From: Lineus longissimus
Taxonomy: Eukaryota; Nemertea; Pilidiophora; Heteronemertea; Lineidae
NCBI RefSeq assembly: GCF_910592395.1
Contig: NC_088317.1
Span: 14,320,001 to 14,384,000, forward strand
Direction of reading: 5' to 3'
Length of the DNA: 64,000 bases
In this document: one piece after another, positions 1 to 11,314 of the stretch
Position numbering within the stretch: position 1 is the stretch's first letter
Layout: the number at the start of each line of letters is the position of its first letter
Notes under the pieces: generated by a model
The model's input: the letters and a program-made list of their open reading frames with translations, nothing else
Database searches by the model: none
What the model was told of the DNA's origin: nothing
Translations under genes and position numbers: made by a program

Positions 1-318
1 CTTTTTATGCGAACAACCTTTTTCACGGATTATGTTTCGTTGTCGAGTTGTCGCCCGAATTGGCGAGACGACTCGTAAAGCAGGAATCTTTACCAAACTG
101 GTGAAGGGCGAATTAGCTCAATCGGGCTACCATCAACCTCTGTCTTACTGTCTGAGGTGCATAATTATGTATCGCTGTCAGTAATTCGGTTAAACGAACA
201 AATTAAATACTCGAAAAATCAGATGTAAAAGTGTTTGATAATTATTGCTGAAGAAGAGTACAAAGACGTCAACAAATGCACGTTTCTTCAGCGAGTCTTA
301 TATCAAAGTGGTACAAAC

Positions 319-507
319 CTTTTTTCTTGAAGAAACAAACAATCGCGGTGACAATGAAAAGGCTTAGCATCACAACGATAGCAGCTGTCAATGGTATCAA
401 GATGGATGCTGAAGTGTCTGCCTCTTCGTCCATAATGCCATTGCCGCTACTGCTATTCAGGGTTACCAGGGACGATGTTGTCGTCGCTGACGGGTTTGTT
501 TGGTAAC
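319..507 (-). CDS. Transmembrane exon of a type I membrane protein (partial gene)
   Basis: Internal exon of 189 nt on the minus strand, between an acceptor (ATGTTTAG before 507) and a donor (GTTTGT after 319). All 63 codons are open. It starts and ends in phase 1, the symmetric phase common for membrane-anchor exons. The translation goes from a Ser/Thr/Asn-rich extracellular stretch (SATTTSSLVTLNSSSG) through an acidic patch (MDEEAD) into a hydrophobic helix (ILIPLTAAIVVMLSLFIVTA and a few more residues), then FFKKK as a stop-transfer signal. A possible cytoplasmic exon starts at 71 in the matching phase and runs off the left edge. I found no convincing extracellular-domain exon upstream, so the protein family is unknown. 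The exon call is inference from splice signals and composition; no domain is recognised. Confidence 0.5.
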
Positions 508-3239
508 CTAAACATGTGAAACCGGATAATGCGTTGTACTTTAGTGCCGAAGGAAGATTTTGGAATGGAAGTGTTTGATCGCCATAATAGAATGAAGAGA
601 ATCAGTTCAGGTACAGTCCTTCCAGAAAGTCAATTTCCACAGGTTTTTTTTAAAATATCACAGAGATAGAATAAGATAATTCAATTGAATTGGTTTTCGG
701 CAGAGAATGGTATATCTAGTTGGCCATGTATCTGTTGTATTAAGGCTTAGCTAATCCTGCCTCTTCATTATGTAACAGGCAATTTAAAAATGTCCAAAAA
801 GTCACTTTTTTATTTTATTACATTTTCGTTCTTTTTCACAATGTATGGGTGAACTATGATGCAACAAAGGTTTTTTGCTTTCATTACTAGAAAATTCCTG
901 CTAAATTCTTTCATTTTGAGGATTGGTTTTAGGTCGCTGCAGGTGATTGTTTTTTTCAGACAGCTGGTGACCTTTGAGAACACCCCCTCATAAACAGCAA
1001 TGTAGTCAGTCAGGGTCTTTATCGCCAGCTCGGCTCATACATGAAGGATTGGGGGTCTTTATCAAAGGTTATGGAAGAGATTTTAAAAAATAACATAAAA
1101 ATCCTAAGCAAAAGTGTGCATTTGTCATGACAAACGAACACACTGTATGGAACTGCAAGTGCCAAAAAATGATGATCATAAAGCACAGTTCATTGGCTCA
1201 TTTGAATTTTTGAAAAGGCACATGAAAAAAAGGTGATTTTTGGACCTTTTTTTAAATGTTTGTTACATAATGAAGGGATGGAATTAGGTGCATCCAAATA
1301 TAACAGATAGTTGCACCCGAAAGTAAAATATTGTTTGACTGTTCCATGAGTTGCTCCGTTGACATGGTGTCACTTGACTGCAGGAACAACAAGACAGGTT
1401 TAAAAGGGGCGTTCTCGTGAAAAGCAATATTCTCTACATTCCTGACACCCAGAATTATAAGGTAGCAGGAAGGGGTGGGCGTTTGTGGTTTGAGGGGGTT
1501 AGTGGTGTCTGTTGACTGTGCTTTAAGAGAGACTAGGCATGATGCCAGTCACTCTTAAAACACAGGAATGTAAAATGCAAAATGCGAAAAATGTGAAATG
1601 CGAAAATGTAAGCAAAATGCAAAAATGATGTGTAAACGTGATAATGACGTGAAAATGATGTGTAAACGATGTGTAAATGCGAAAATGTAAGCAATTGTGG
1701 TTAGGTCCGTCATAACATAAAGTGACACAACCACTCTCTTGATTACAGCGGCCGCCTCAGCGCCACCACACGGGGCCTTATGGTATTGACTGGCACTGAT
1801 TGACAGATGCCAAGGTGATAATGAAGGTCACATTGCGCTGCACCGACATTGAATTGTTGACATGCTGTTTTGAATTTGAGAATTCTCGCATAAATTGCGA
1901 TCGATCTTTTAGATAGTTTGCAGAGTTGTTGATGGAATACCATAAGGTTACTCTTGAAAATGAGATCGGTTAATCTATCGTTGATAAAATACTTGTCGAA
2001 AAGTGGTTCACTTTTTGGGACACCCGATATATGAACTGAAACATCATCGAGTCCTACATTGAATCCCCCTGACTATACATTGAATACACGCGGCTCAGGA
2101 TAAAAATTAACAGCTGATGTAGCAAACATCAATATAATAATTGGTGCGAAACAGCTAATTTTAATGCCCAATCTTTTAGACAATATTCCTTTTAACAGCG
2201 TCCCTCAAAATCACTCTTGTTGACGTGCGTTATCAAGATTATTTGAATTCCGAATTGTTTGAAAATTCTTTGGGGCAAATTTTGGGATATTGTGAAGGAA
2301 ACCTTTAAATACCAAAGCAATCCAATAAAAATTCAACTAGTACAAAAATGCATTTAAAAACAAAAACGGTATCTGCCTTATTTCAACTTACCAAATTCAC
2401 GTGGTAGGCAGCCTACCGCTTTGCAAACAGCTTCACTTAAACTGCATGGTATCGTGCACGATCTACAGCTTTTTATGGCTGCTTCGTAATACTGACCTTC
2501 CTTGCACGGCATTGAACTTTATCAAAAGAGCTGAAAATGACAAAACCGAGATTAAGCACATTTGTCTACTTCTTCTTCATCACGTTATCCTCAATCACAC
2601 AGTCAATCTTGTTCGTCGCATGTACTCAGTCATCCTCCGCAATCACGCCCGTACAGTTGATCCTATATGTTAGCACCATTTGGCCAGATTTATTGTCTGC
2701 TTTTAGTTTTCTTTGTGCAGAGGGCAGTCCAGTGGTCGTTGTCATCGGTCTCGTATTGCAAGAGCATTGGTTGGTGTCTCCTACTCTGTACTTGTGGAAT
2801 AGGTGGTACCGCATCCTGCTATGCCCGCTTCTTAAGCTGCGTTTACATTGTCAAAGATTTTTCAGTTCAATTTAAGTGAACCGTGCTCGGACCGGACCGT
2901 CTGAAAAGGGTAAGCATCTTTGCAAAAAGGCTTAAATGATAGTTAAGCCGTACATCTATTACCTTTTTTGCCGTTACTGGCTTAGGCCGACCGACCCCCC
3001 ATGAAACATATTTCACGAGGTTCGGTATCATCAAGCTTTGCCCCTTTGACCCACAAACGCGTATCAAGTTTGTGAATTGTCCATAATGCGACTCCTTTAC
3101 AACCTCATAAATGGTTTTGAAGGATTCCTTCACACTTAAATCCTATGTCAGGCCACCAAAATTGTCAGTCGATAGTAATATGGACAGACTTATGGCCAAT
3201 AAAATAGTTGGGGGAGGGGGACAGGGGACTCAGTGGTGG
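508..3239. other. Intergenic, no supported gene
   Basis: About 2.7 kb without a gene I can support. It holds an A-rich minisatellite at 1572-1694. Short open frames at 2401-2879 are hydrophobic or Cys-rich in more than one frame, and a good polypyrimidine-AG lies at 2720, but there is no matching donor or recognisable domain. Confidence 0.4.
1572..1694. repeat. AATGCGAAA-type degenerate minisatellite
   Basis: Degenerate tandem copies of short units such as AAATGCGAAAA, AAATGTAAGC and GATGTGTAAACG, all on an AAATG theme. No coding potential. Confidence 0.7.
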
Positions 3240-3330
3240 CTATCTTCGATTTCCCCTGATTTAATTCCCCAAACATCTCATAATTAGTGTTGTAGAACCA
3301 CTAGCTGGACACCAACATATTTATCATAAT

Positions 3331-4053
3331 AGAGAGGTTGCGGACCGTCCCCACTCCCACTCCCACTCCGAGGTGATTCCGTTTTGGCGTATTACGTCAT
3401 CACTTCACGAGGGATTTCCCTGTCTTGCTCCATGAACTCGGACGATTTTACGAGTTGGAGGCCGCGAACTCGTAAGTGTTCTCCCACTTGCATTATCTTA
3501 GCTTTTAGACATCTAAATCAAGTGACAATGAAGAAGCAATATCTCTTACACACTGTTCTAGCACGTCACCTAAGTTGTAACAAGATTTTTTTGTGTAAAA
3601 GACGTTGAAAACTTGTTGTTTTTGAAGTGTTCAAAATTGTGTAGAACGGCCGTGTACTGACTGTGCGTGTACATGTACACATGTACATTACGTGTTGGTT
3701 TGTTTGAAACTCTGTTCCCGTCTGTACTTTTTGGATCTAGTTATCTTAGGACTGAAGTAATTCGTAGTTTTACAATAGAAATACGCACATGTTACAGAGG
3801 AAACGGCTTTTTACTAGCTGTAAATCACCAAAATTGTAGAATATTTCGTCTGCTTTTTTTACTTTTTTTCTCGTACGTCGTTAATTTGGTTGATTTCCAG
3901 TTTGGCCGTATGACTCGCAGGCTGGCTGAATGACGTCTCTCAACTCGGTTCCCGTTGGTGCGCGTAACCTACTTTTCGACGTCACGAGTTCCGAGAACGA
4001 CTCGAGTAGAACTCGGAGTGGGAGTGGGAGTCGGGACGGTTCGCAACCTCTCT
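3331..4053. mobile_element. 723-bp TIR DNA element, 3-bp AAT target duplication
   Basis: The ends are inverted repeats of about 42 bp with two mismatches, starting AGAGAGGTTGCG and including a CACTCCCACTCCCACTCCG motif. It is flanked by AAT at 3328-3330 and 4054-4056. The unoccupied site is seen at 10450-10460 in the paralogous segment, where TTATCATAATGTCAAAA is uninterrupted, so insertion is exact. There is no transposase, so it is non-autonomous. A 3-bp duplication would fit PIF/Harbinger or CACTA groups, but the termini do not settle the superfamily. Confidence 0.75.
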
Positions 4054-4535
4054 AATGTCAAAAATAAACCGCGATATAGCCAAAAATATGATGAGGCGGC
4101 CATCTCGTTTTTGACGTCTCATTTTGACCGTTTCCGGGGCCTAAATGTTCCTAAACGTTTGATATGTTGTTCACAATACTACCATGACTACACAGAAACA
4201 CGAGATCGGTTGATATGTATCGAAAAGTTTTTTTTCAATTCAAATTGACGGAGAAGTGATGATGTTCAACAGTTGTTTAAGGTAATCTAGGTACGCGTTG
4301 TAAAAGAGCGGTGCGGGCAATCAAACTTGGGCGCAGTGATAGTAGCGGCCCTACATTGACTGCTTGAATTGGCCTTTGTTGAAATTTCAATGTGCTATGG
4401 CTAGGATCGTTCGATCGCTCATCCACGTAACAAACAGGCTTTCTGTGCCTTTATTTTATTTTAGAATGTCGAAAAAGGCTGTTGAAGTCTACTCCAAGTC
4501 TTTGTCCGATACATATCATATATAACACATGTATA

Positions 4536-4879
4536 ATCCACTCACCAATAAGATCCCAAGCCCGACAAAACCCGATTTCTACTACCGCCTCGATTGGTAC
4601 TAGAGTCTAAACAACCGGGCATAATAGTCGGCAAATTAAATAAGCTGGGATATCTTGTCTTTGTTTCTACCATTATTCTTTAATTGTAATATTATGAAAA
4701 GTTCCGCTGTAGAACCATGACTATTCATGACGATTACGTTGTTAACTCTTAAATAGATATCCCACCCCTTTTATGGCTGCGAAAGGCCTACTGTTGTCTT
4801 CGGCTGTTTATACGCTACCCATCGTGGCGGAGGTACAAATCGGGTATTGAAGGGCTTAGAATCTTATTGGTGAGTGGAT
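4536..4879. mobile_element. Fold-back MITE, full copy
   Basis: Outer arms are inverted repeats: ATCCACTCACCAATAAGAT at 4536 and its complement ending at 4879. The complementarity continues inward through a region containing CGGGTTTTGTCGGGCTT. A central module contains GATATCCCACCCCTTTTATG and GCGAAAGGCCTACT. Related copies lie at 11095-11314, 35262-35545 and 56942-57225. No coding capacity. Confidence 0.7.
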
Positions 4880-5055
4880 CCAGTAATATTGTTCTGTGTT
4901 TTTATTAGCACTATTTTTGTGGCGAGTGGAAAGTGGCACTGTGATTTGCCTTGTTCGTGCGGAGCAATAGATATTCCCAATCGAGTGCATTGATCTCCCA
5001 TTGTATAACGTGTAGACGATGATGTCTTACTTATAAGTTATGTGTGCGTGTGTGT

Positions 5056-5070
5056 GGGGGGGGGGGGGGG
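5056..5070. repeat. Poly-G tract after a GT repeat
   Basis: Fifteen consecutive G after a short GT-rich run. A similar 17-G tract lies at 8335-8351. Confidence 0.9.
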
Positions 5071-5972
5071 TCAGCAGAAGAACTTCGTTGACCAGTCACA
5101 TATTTCTGCTATTGCGACAGATAAACAACTTTTACTGCGACGTCTGTGCTGACAACATAATGCAATCTATTTTTAATATAAAGGTATAGACACTCATTTA
5201 AAAAATGTCCTAGTGACCTGCTTTCTGTAAAAGAAGAAAATGTCCCCCTGGAAAAAGTGTCCGGCCCTATTGTATTCCGCTATCTGGTTCTATAGAGGCC
5301 ATGACCGCCAATAGCTCAGAGATTAAAGCGCATAATATAATCCATTGTTTCCCGGACATTCTATCCCAGGACATTTTAAACTTCTACACCGGGTGTGACT
5401 ATGCACAAATAAGGTGTCAAGGAACCGTCCGATCTTTTCACCACTTTCTGCAAACTTTGAACAGATTTTGCCGGAAATTTCCAGGACTAACAGATGAAGA
5501 CGTCGCTTCGTATGGACATGTTCATTGAGAAAAAAAAGGTTAAGAAGACACAAGTTGATGTATCTGAGACTTTTACCTCCCTCTTAACGGTTATTCTAAC
5601 TTTTTCCTAATTCATCCGAAAAAAGTCCCACACTCAGTCCAACCTATCCCTGTTTTTTTATACTGTTTTTGTCATTTTTCTCATTCAATCTTATCAATCA
5701 AGCCAAAGGTACATTTTTTACGCTTTGTGTAATATATACAGCTTGTCACGGTATAGGTTCAAGGAAGTTCATTATATTTAGAACAGTCAACATGTTCAAA
5801 GGAGATGTCCTTTATTCTTGTTGAGAATTCAAGCGGTTGCTCTAGATGAGTTTATAGAGTAGATGTTTACAATTTAAGTTTCACATTGCAGTGCAGCATT
5901 GATATTCTTTTGACCGAGTTGCCAATGGTTATATTGCTTATCGTTCTGTATTGTTGCGAAAGGTTTTTCTGA

Positions 5973-6329
5973 TTAGCGGCCTCTAATATCGACATAATAC
6001 TTGGCGTTTTAAATTTTCGGTAACCACAATGATCCTTTACTTGGGTGTATGTGATGTTATGTACACATCTGTATTGAATAATCACATTTCCATTATGGTT
6101 TATCAAGAGTTGGCGACGTTTACTTTCATATCACGTCTGTTTATCTGTTCACCAGTAAACTTTTCTTTTCTTAAAGTGCTTGAATATGTTTTAAGTTTCG
6201 ACCTATTTTTACCACAAGACCTGTGTTTTGTATCATATATCGCAGTTTGTTCTTTCGTAAAAGATTCCCTACAGCTTCTCACTCAAGACGAGTCCCAAAA
6301 ATCATCATGGGTGTTGGTAATCAGCTTAA
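5973..6329. other. No supported gene
   Basis: A plus-strand open frame (6029-6361) is hydrophobic but lacks a recognisable domain, Kozak context or splice signals. I see nothing else here. Confidence 0.35.
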
Positions 6330-6540
6330 GGGTTGACCACAGGTATCGCAAATTTGGCTGACATCAAAATCCTAAAGCAATTAAAACTCTTTTTAAATGA
6401 ATTGAATGCTCATTTAAAACCCAAGAGTCAGTCCTATGGAAAACAAAAAACAACCTCACGCCTTTGAAATGAGTATTCACTATATTTTGAAAAAATGGCG
6501 GTACAAAGGTCAACCGTTAACAGGACAGTCATAATACTAT
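6330..6540. mobile_element. Diverged copy of the TGACCAYAGGYACC MITE family
   Basis: It begins GGGTTGACCACAGGTATCGC. Internally it keeps the pattern AATGAATTGAATGCTCATTTAAAA...CAGTCCTATGGAAAAC..., aligning with the better preserved copies at 30479-30702 and 52689-52912. The right terminus is eroded. Confidence 0.5.
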
Positions 6541-6649
6541 ATGTTAACTCAGCTCAGGTTAAAACGAGCATCTCTGGGCTACCAGAGATGCTCCAATAGG
6601 CTGTTCAGCGATATTTGGTGCAGAGGGGTTTTAGTTGTCAATGCATCTC

Positions 6650-7124
6650 GACAATGTTTTACGAACATGTTGCTCTCTACTACCTCAAGAGCCTTTTAGG
6701 CCTCAACTATACCCAGAAATGTCTAGTTTCTCGTTTTCCAAACGAGATCATCCGCGCTCTCCCAAGTTTCTAATCGGGGTCAATTCGTACCATCTCCCAG
6801 ATCTCCATTATTCGTGAACCTGACACTTTAACCCTCGAACATATTATCTCCGAACCAGTCTTCTTTAACCCGGATATTCTCCCCAACTTCTCTCCAGTAA
6901 ACTCGCTCTTAGCCAAGGCTGGTGTAACTCTACTTAAGCATCTTCTCCAGTCGGATCTGTCCTTCAGGAATATTGATGAAATTCATCGAGCTGTACCTGG
7001 CAACTCCAAACGACTCCTTTCAAAGGAACTAAAGGCCCTAGTTGAGTCAACAATATCAACAAAAGCCAACCAATTGTTAATCACGCCATGCAACACCACT
7101 CCCTGGAGAGGTGCCGCAGCCTAA
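6650..7124 (+). pseudogene. L1/Tx1-like LINE ORF2 C-terminal fragment
   Basis: Two open stretches in different frames. The first (about 6660-6772) includes YYLKSLLGLN and RFPNEIIRALPS. The second (about 6819-7124) includes EPVFFNPDI, SLLAKAGVTLLKHLLQ and KRLLSKELKALVEST, and ends at a TAA near 7124. The order 'FFNP...L...G...L.DLL' resembles the region after the reverse transcriptase in L1/Tx1-clade ORF2 proteins. At least one frameshift separates the parts and the reverse transcriptase core is absent, so this is a dead 5'-truncated copy. Clade assignment is from pattern only. A CT-rich tract and a small GC hairpin (7514-7535) follow and may be its 3' UTR. Confidence 0.5.
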
Positions 7125-7380
7125 ATGTACGTACCTTGCATTATATTAGTTCAGGAGTGCTTGGATAGGGCTGTATTTATCAGTAGAGGTCATGAAGTCA
7201 TTATCTAATTGTCTAATTATGTATATGAAATGTACCAACTTCTCGTTTGGTTAACAACATCTTTACTTTTATTTACCTAACAACTTTCTTTAACCCTCCT
7301 AACTAACCCAAACAGAAATGAGGAGAATGTACTGACTGCACAAGACAGTCCAAATAGTACTACATACTGATCTGTTAATA

Positions 7381-7383
7381 TCC

Positions 7384-7415
<32 letters not shown>

Positions 7416-7470
7416 CTTCTCTTTCTGTTCTCTTTCTCCTTCTCTTTCTCTTTCTCTTTCTCTTTATCTT
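7381..7470. repeat. CTTTCT/CTCTTT microsatellite
   Basis: About 90 bp of pure pyrimidine on the plus strand made of CTTT and CTCTTT units, with a few interruptions. Confidence 0.9.
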
Positions 7471-10087
7471 TCTCAATGAGATGGACGCCCTGCGGTCTGG
7501 TTTGTATTATAAGCCCCCCTCTTAGGAGGGGCTCTTAAGACACACGTGTGTGCGGGAGTACATAATTTAAATGAATGATGAGAAATAAAGAGAGTAACTA
7601 TTGTATATCCTACAAACAATTTTTTTTGGTATTTTTCTGAATTAACTCCGTTGAGTTTACGATTTCTCCGCGATCTTCCGGTGGTGGTTGCTATCCCATT
7701 GGTTGAAATTAATTTAAATTAAATTTAAATTAATTTAAATCTTCATGGGAATTCGCTACATCATATGCCTAAGAAATTGGCCAATTATATTAATATTTTT
7801 ATTAGAGAAATATCCGTCCTAAATAATTACAGAAAAGGGTGGTTTATTTCAATTTTGTGTCGACATGGTCGAGGTCACGTGACATAAAAACAAAACAATC
7901 GCACACACCCGTCCAAAAAAGGCACTTTAAGAAAAACAAATACGTTTTTCCAGCTTAAAACCACACTGACGACTAAGTTATATTGGTCTACTGCCCAAAT
8001 CTGAAGTATCAAAATGAATCACAAACTAGAACTAGCTCTATTTAGCTATAGTTGCGTGAAAAATTCGGGTGAGCGACGTACATTCTGTACCCTAGCGGCC
8101 AATAATTAAACTACTTTCAGCCGTCTGCTCCGGTCTCGTTAGGGAGTTTTTCCCAAATGTACGCGATGATGACGTGCCCCATTAACAGGACGTAACATCT
8201 ATTTTAAAATGCGTTTCGAAAGTGAATGCATGAGGACAACCCATTTACCGTGAATAAGGACAATCACAATGTATTACATTACCAAAACAAAAATGTGTCG
8301 GAAGGAACTATGGATGGTCCCAACATGGGGGGTTGGGGGGGGGGGGGGGGGTTCCCCTCCATTGTACTGGGTAAAAACGTTACGCTATCGTAGGGGGGTT
8401 TTGGGGTGCTCCCCCGACCTAAAGGGGGGCTCACCAAGTCCTTGACTTTACATATTAGGCCCTATAAAGGTCAGCCAATGATAGCCGGGTCACATGATGT
8501 TTACGGTTGCGGGGGACTCGTGGCAGGATGCCCGGACTCAACCAACAACTCCCTGCGTTAACAATGATTTCAGTCTTTCATTTTAACACAGGTCCTTTCA
8601 TTGACACACTGAAGTCATCGTTCGGGTGGGGCAATCACTGGGATTAAGTCATAGCTGATTCCCTGTGCTTCGGATAAAGTTGAGTTTGGTGTTTTAAGGC
8701 CAAGTGCGGTAATTGGTAAGCAGTGCATTATAGTGAGTAATTCATATGATGCTGACTCAATAGGTTTGTGGAGCATTTACCGCGAATTTAGTAACCGGGG
8801 TCAAAATCGAAAAGAACCTTTATCTAATCATTACAACTAAGCCACAAAGATTCGCGAGGAACCAGTCAAGCCGTTTGTGAGTTATTCAAGTTTTCGTTCT
8901 TTGCAAAACAAAAGCGCCACCTATAGATGTCAAAGCTATGTCTAAACGAGCCCAAAATCAACCCTATCTAAGATAATCTGGATGACAATCTTGGCCCTCA
9001 ATACATTGACATTGCTCAGCTTCCAGACAACGGGCGGGTAGAGGCTACGGAGTGTAAACGTACTGGGCGGGAACCGCTCCCAGTCGTCACTGTTGGAGGG
9101 GGAAAATATCCACGGCCTCCCGGAGGTCCGATGTTCGATCGTCTATAATACAAAATATGGTAACTCGAGTTTTTGGACTTACCCCTTGTTCTTTAATTGG
9201 TGAAATACGATTGACTCTCGAGGTCTTCTTTAAGTGTTTTAAGGTGTTTCTCTCTCTGCCTCTCTCCCTCTCTGTTTGATATAGACGATTGATTTCTTGT
9301 TTTTATATAGGCCTCAGGAACAGTCAGTGAAAACTAGGTCATATTATTGTTAAGATATTCGTGGGACTCGCATGGCAGGTTGCTGGACTCGCCAAACGAT
9401 TCACCAGGTTAACAATACATGTAGTTTCAAATTGATTTTAACACACATGGTTGATTCCGTGTGATTATCATAAGGCCGTAAAAAATAGCTATGCATTTTA
9501 AACACAAATGGCTTCCCATTGAAATATATTGGCCTGAAAGACATCAACATGGAAAATCCTCTGATATGTATATGTATATATACTGTATAAATGTTTTTTT
9601 CTTCTGGAATCGTGTTCTTTCCTACGGGCAGCAGGCTACCATCCCTGCCTGTTTTTCCTTTAAGTTTCGGAATAACACAGCAGAAACAAACGCTCTGATT
9701 CAGACCAAAATAAGTCTCTAAAAGAAACTATTAGCGAAAGTAAACCATGATACGTAATAAAAATAAGATGAAGAGAAGAATACTGTTAATCGAGGTTACA
9801 TTTTATTCGTATATTCGCAATATTAATGTTTTTTCTTTTGCAATATTCGTTTCCATGCAACACAAATCTTCAAATATGCTGTGCATAGGCACATACAAAA
9901 TAATAAATGAACGAATCTATCTAACACCAATGTCTTTCATGAACGTTCATGCGAGTCTTTCTCTTATAGATACAGCTCTTTTGCTTTTAAATCACTGGCT
10001 TCTTGATGATCTCTTTCGTAGTAGTCCGTTAATGAGTCGAGAGAAAATACGTGACGTGAGAAATGTTGCGTCGTATATGTCGCGTTT
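7471..10087. other. Intergenic with scattered repeats, no supported gene
   Basis: It contains an AT palindromic run (TTTAAATTAA units, about 7706-7740) and the poly-G at 8335-8351. It also holds a pair of diverged direct repeats at about 8511-8600 and 9357-9450, sharing GGACTCG..TGGCAGG, GGTTAACAAT or GCGTTAACAAT, and TTTTAACACA. No exon was recognised. Confidence 0.4.
8335..8351. repeat. Poly-G tract
   Basis: Seventeen consecutive G. G-quadruplex-capable on the plus strand. Confidence 0.9.
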
Positions 10088-10264
10088 TATTCGAGAACCC
10101 CTCTATCAAGGATACCCTCTGACTGACTGATGAAGTCCTTAATAGATAAGTGTTCTTATTAGAGAGGTCAAATTGAATGGAAACAACTAACTTGGGACCA
10201 GAACTAGTGTCTTTAATAGAGATGTTGTCGTAATAGAGAGGTTTCCATACGGGAAGTTCCACTG
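10088..10264. mobile_element. MITE of the GTTCCACTGTA / CTCTATTAAGGACAC family
   Basis: The right end is GGAAGTTCCACTG followed by TA. The interior has TAATAGAGAGGT, GGAAACAACTAACTTGGGAC and AGTGTCTTTAATAGAGA, matching the copies at 33024-33172 and 55245-55393. Open frames crossing it are artefacts. Confidence 0.6.
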
Positions 10265-10606
10265 TACATTTATGTTACGGCAATGTACACTGGTTTTAAG
10301 AAAACTGTATTAGTGTGTGAATAAACACGTAGCCACATGCTCACCTTATTGACAAACCTCTATCTTGGATTTCCCCTGCCACCTCATAATTCCCCAACCA
10401 CCTCATAATTAGTGTTGTAGAACCGATAGCTGGACACCAACATATTTATCATAATGTCAAAATAAACCGTGATGTAGCCAAAAATATGATGAGGCGGCCA
10501 TCTCGTTTTTGACGTCTCATTTTGACCGTTTCCGGGGCCTAAATGTTCCTAAACGTTTGGTATGTTGTTCACAAGACCCAATACTACCATGACTATACAG
10601 AAACAC

Positions 10607-10986
10607 CAGAAAACGTTTTGTATCAATTTTTTCACGGTTATGTGCTCTTTTGACCCTACAATATCTTCTGAGTTCTTTCTGCCCGCCCATGCCAAGTTGA
10701 AACATTCTGCTGCGATGCTCATGTGGGAATTATACTGGTATGTAAAAGTAAAGTTTGTTTATTATAGTGTCAACCCTAAGGTCCAGCCAGCTTTTTGGCT
10801 TATGAGACACTCTTTACTTCCAAACTCCTATCTCTAATGCCAGGCGCCTGGCGAGAAGGCAGTTTGTAGCCTATATTTATCTAGCTGGCGGATAACCAAC
10901 CGGCCGCATTGGAAAGAGGTTACCAGCGGGCTTCGAACCTTCGACCTTACCGTTCACGAGGCGGACGCCTTAACCACTAGGCCATC
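10607..10986 (-). mobile_element. tRNA-derived SINE (minus orientation)
   Basis: The minus strand begins GATGGCCTAGTGGTTAAGGC and contains an A box (TGGCCTAGTGG, 10974-10984) and a B box (GGTTCGAAGCC, 10929-10939) at normal internal pol III promoter spacing. An anticodon-arm-like CCGCCTCGTGAACGG lies between them. The stems do not all pair, so this is not a working tRNA. The empty site is at about 4196-4210, where AGAAACACGAGATCGG is continuous, which gives an insert of about 380 bp. The tail is not a clean poly-A. Confidence 0.65.
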
Positions 10987-11094
10987 GAGATCGGTTGATA
11001 TGTATCGAAAAGCTTTTTTTCAATTCAAATTGCCGAGAAGTGATGATGTTCAACAATTGTGTAAGGTAAACTAGGTACACGTTGTAAAAGAGTT

Positions 11095-11314
11095 GGCAAA
11101 TTAAATAAGCTGGGATATCTTGTCTTCGTTTCTACCATTATTTTTTCTTTAATCGTAATATGAAAAGTTCCGCTGTAGAACCATGACTATTCATGACTAT
11201 TACACCCTTGGCTGCGGAAGGCCAACGATTGTGTGCGGCTGTTTATACGCTACCCATCGTGGCGGTGGTACAAATCGGGTATTGAAGGGCTTGGAATCTT
11301 ATTGGTGAGTGGAT
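11095..11314. mobile_element. Fold-back MITE, partial copy
   Basis: Keeps the GGGATATCTTGTCTTCG...CCATGACTATTCATGAC core and the right arm (CAAATCGGGTATTGAAGGGC...ATTGGTGAGTGGAT) of the family at 4536-4879, but has lost the left outer arm. Confidence 0.6.

Larger units (their letters stand above)
3240..5972 (+). repeat. Local duplicon A, copy 1
   Basis: Collinear with 10364-12020 in the same orientation. Shared blocks include 3280-3330/10405-10454, 4054-4290/10455-11060, 4640-5035/11110-11470 and 5386-5972/11637-12020. The copies differ by several insertions, among them a TIR element at 3331-4053 here and a SINE at 10607-10986 in the other copy. Single-base divergence is several percent, so this duplication is older than the one at 28-59 kb. 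No gene is recognised inside. Confidence 0.75.

Noticed and set aside
1743-1975. Minus-strand frame with three N-glycosylation sequons (NNS, NNS, NVT) that could be an extracellular exon for the 319-507 transmembrane exon
   Set aside because: No adequate donor at its end. An open stretch of this length is expected by chance.
2537-2879. Hydrophobic and Cys-rich overlapping frames after a good polypyrimidine tract, possibly PAN-like
   Set aside because: Cysteine spacing does not fit PAN, two frames are equally open and no donor is present.
10029-10262. Minus-strand 77-codon frame
   Set aside because: Lies over a MITE of the CTCTATTAAGGACAC family.
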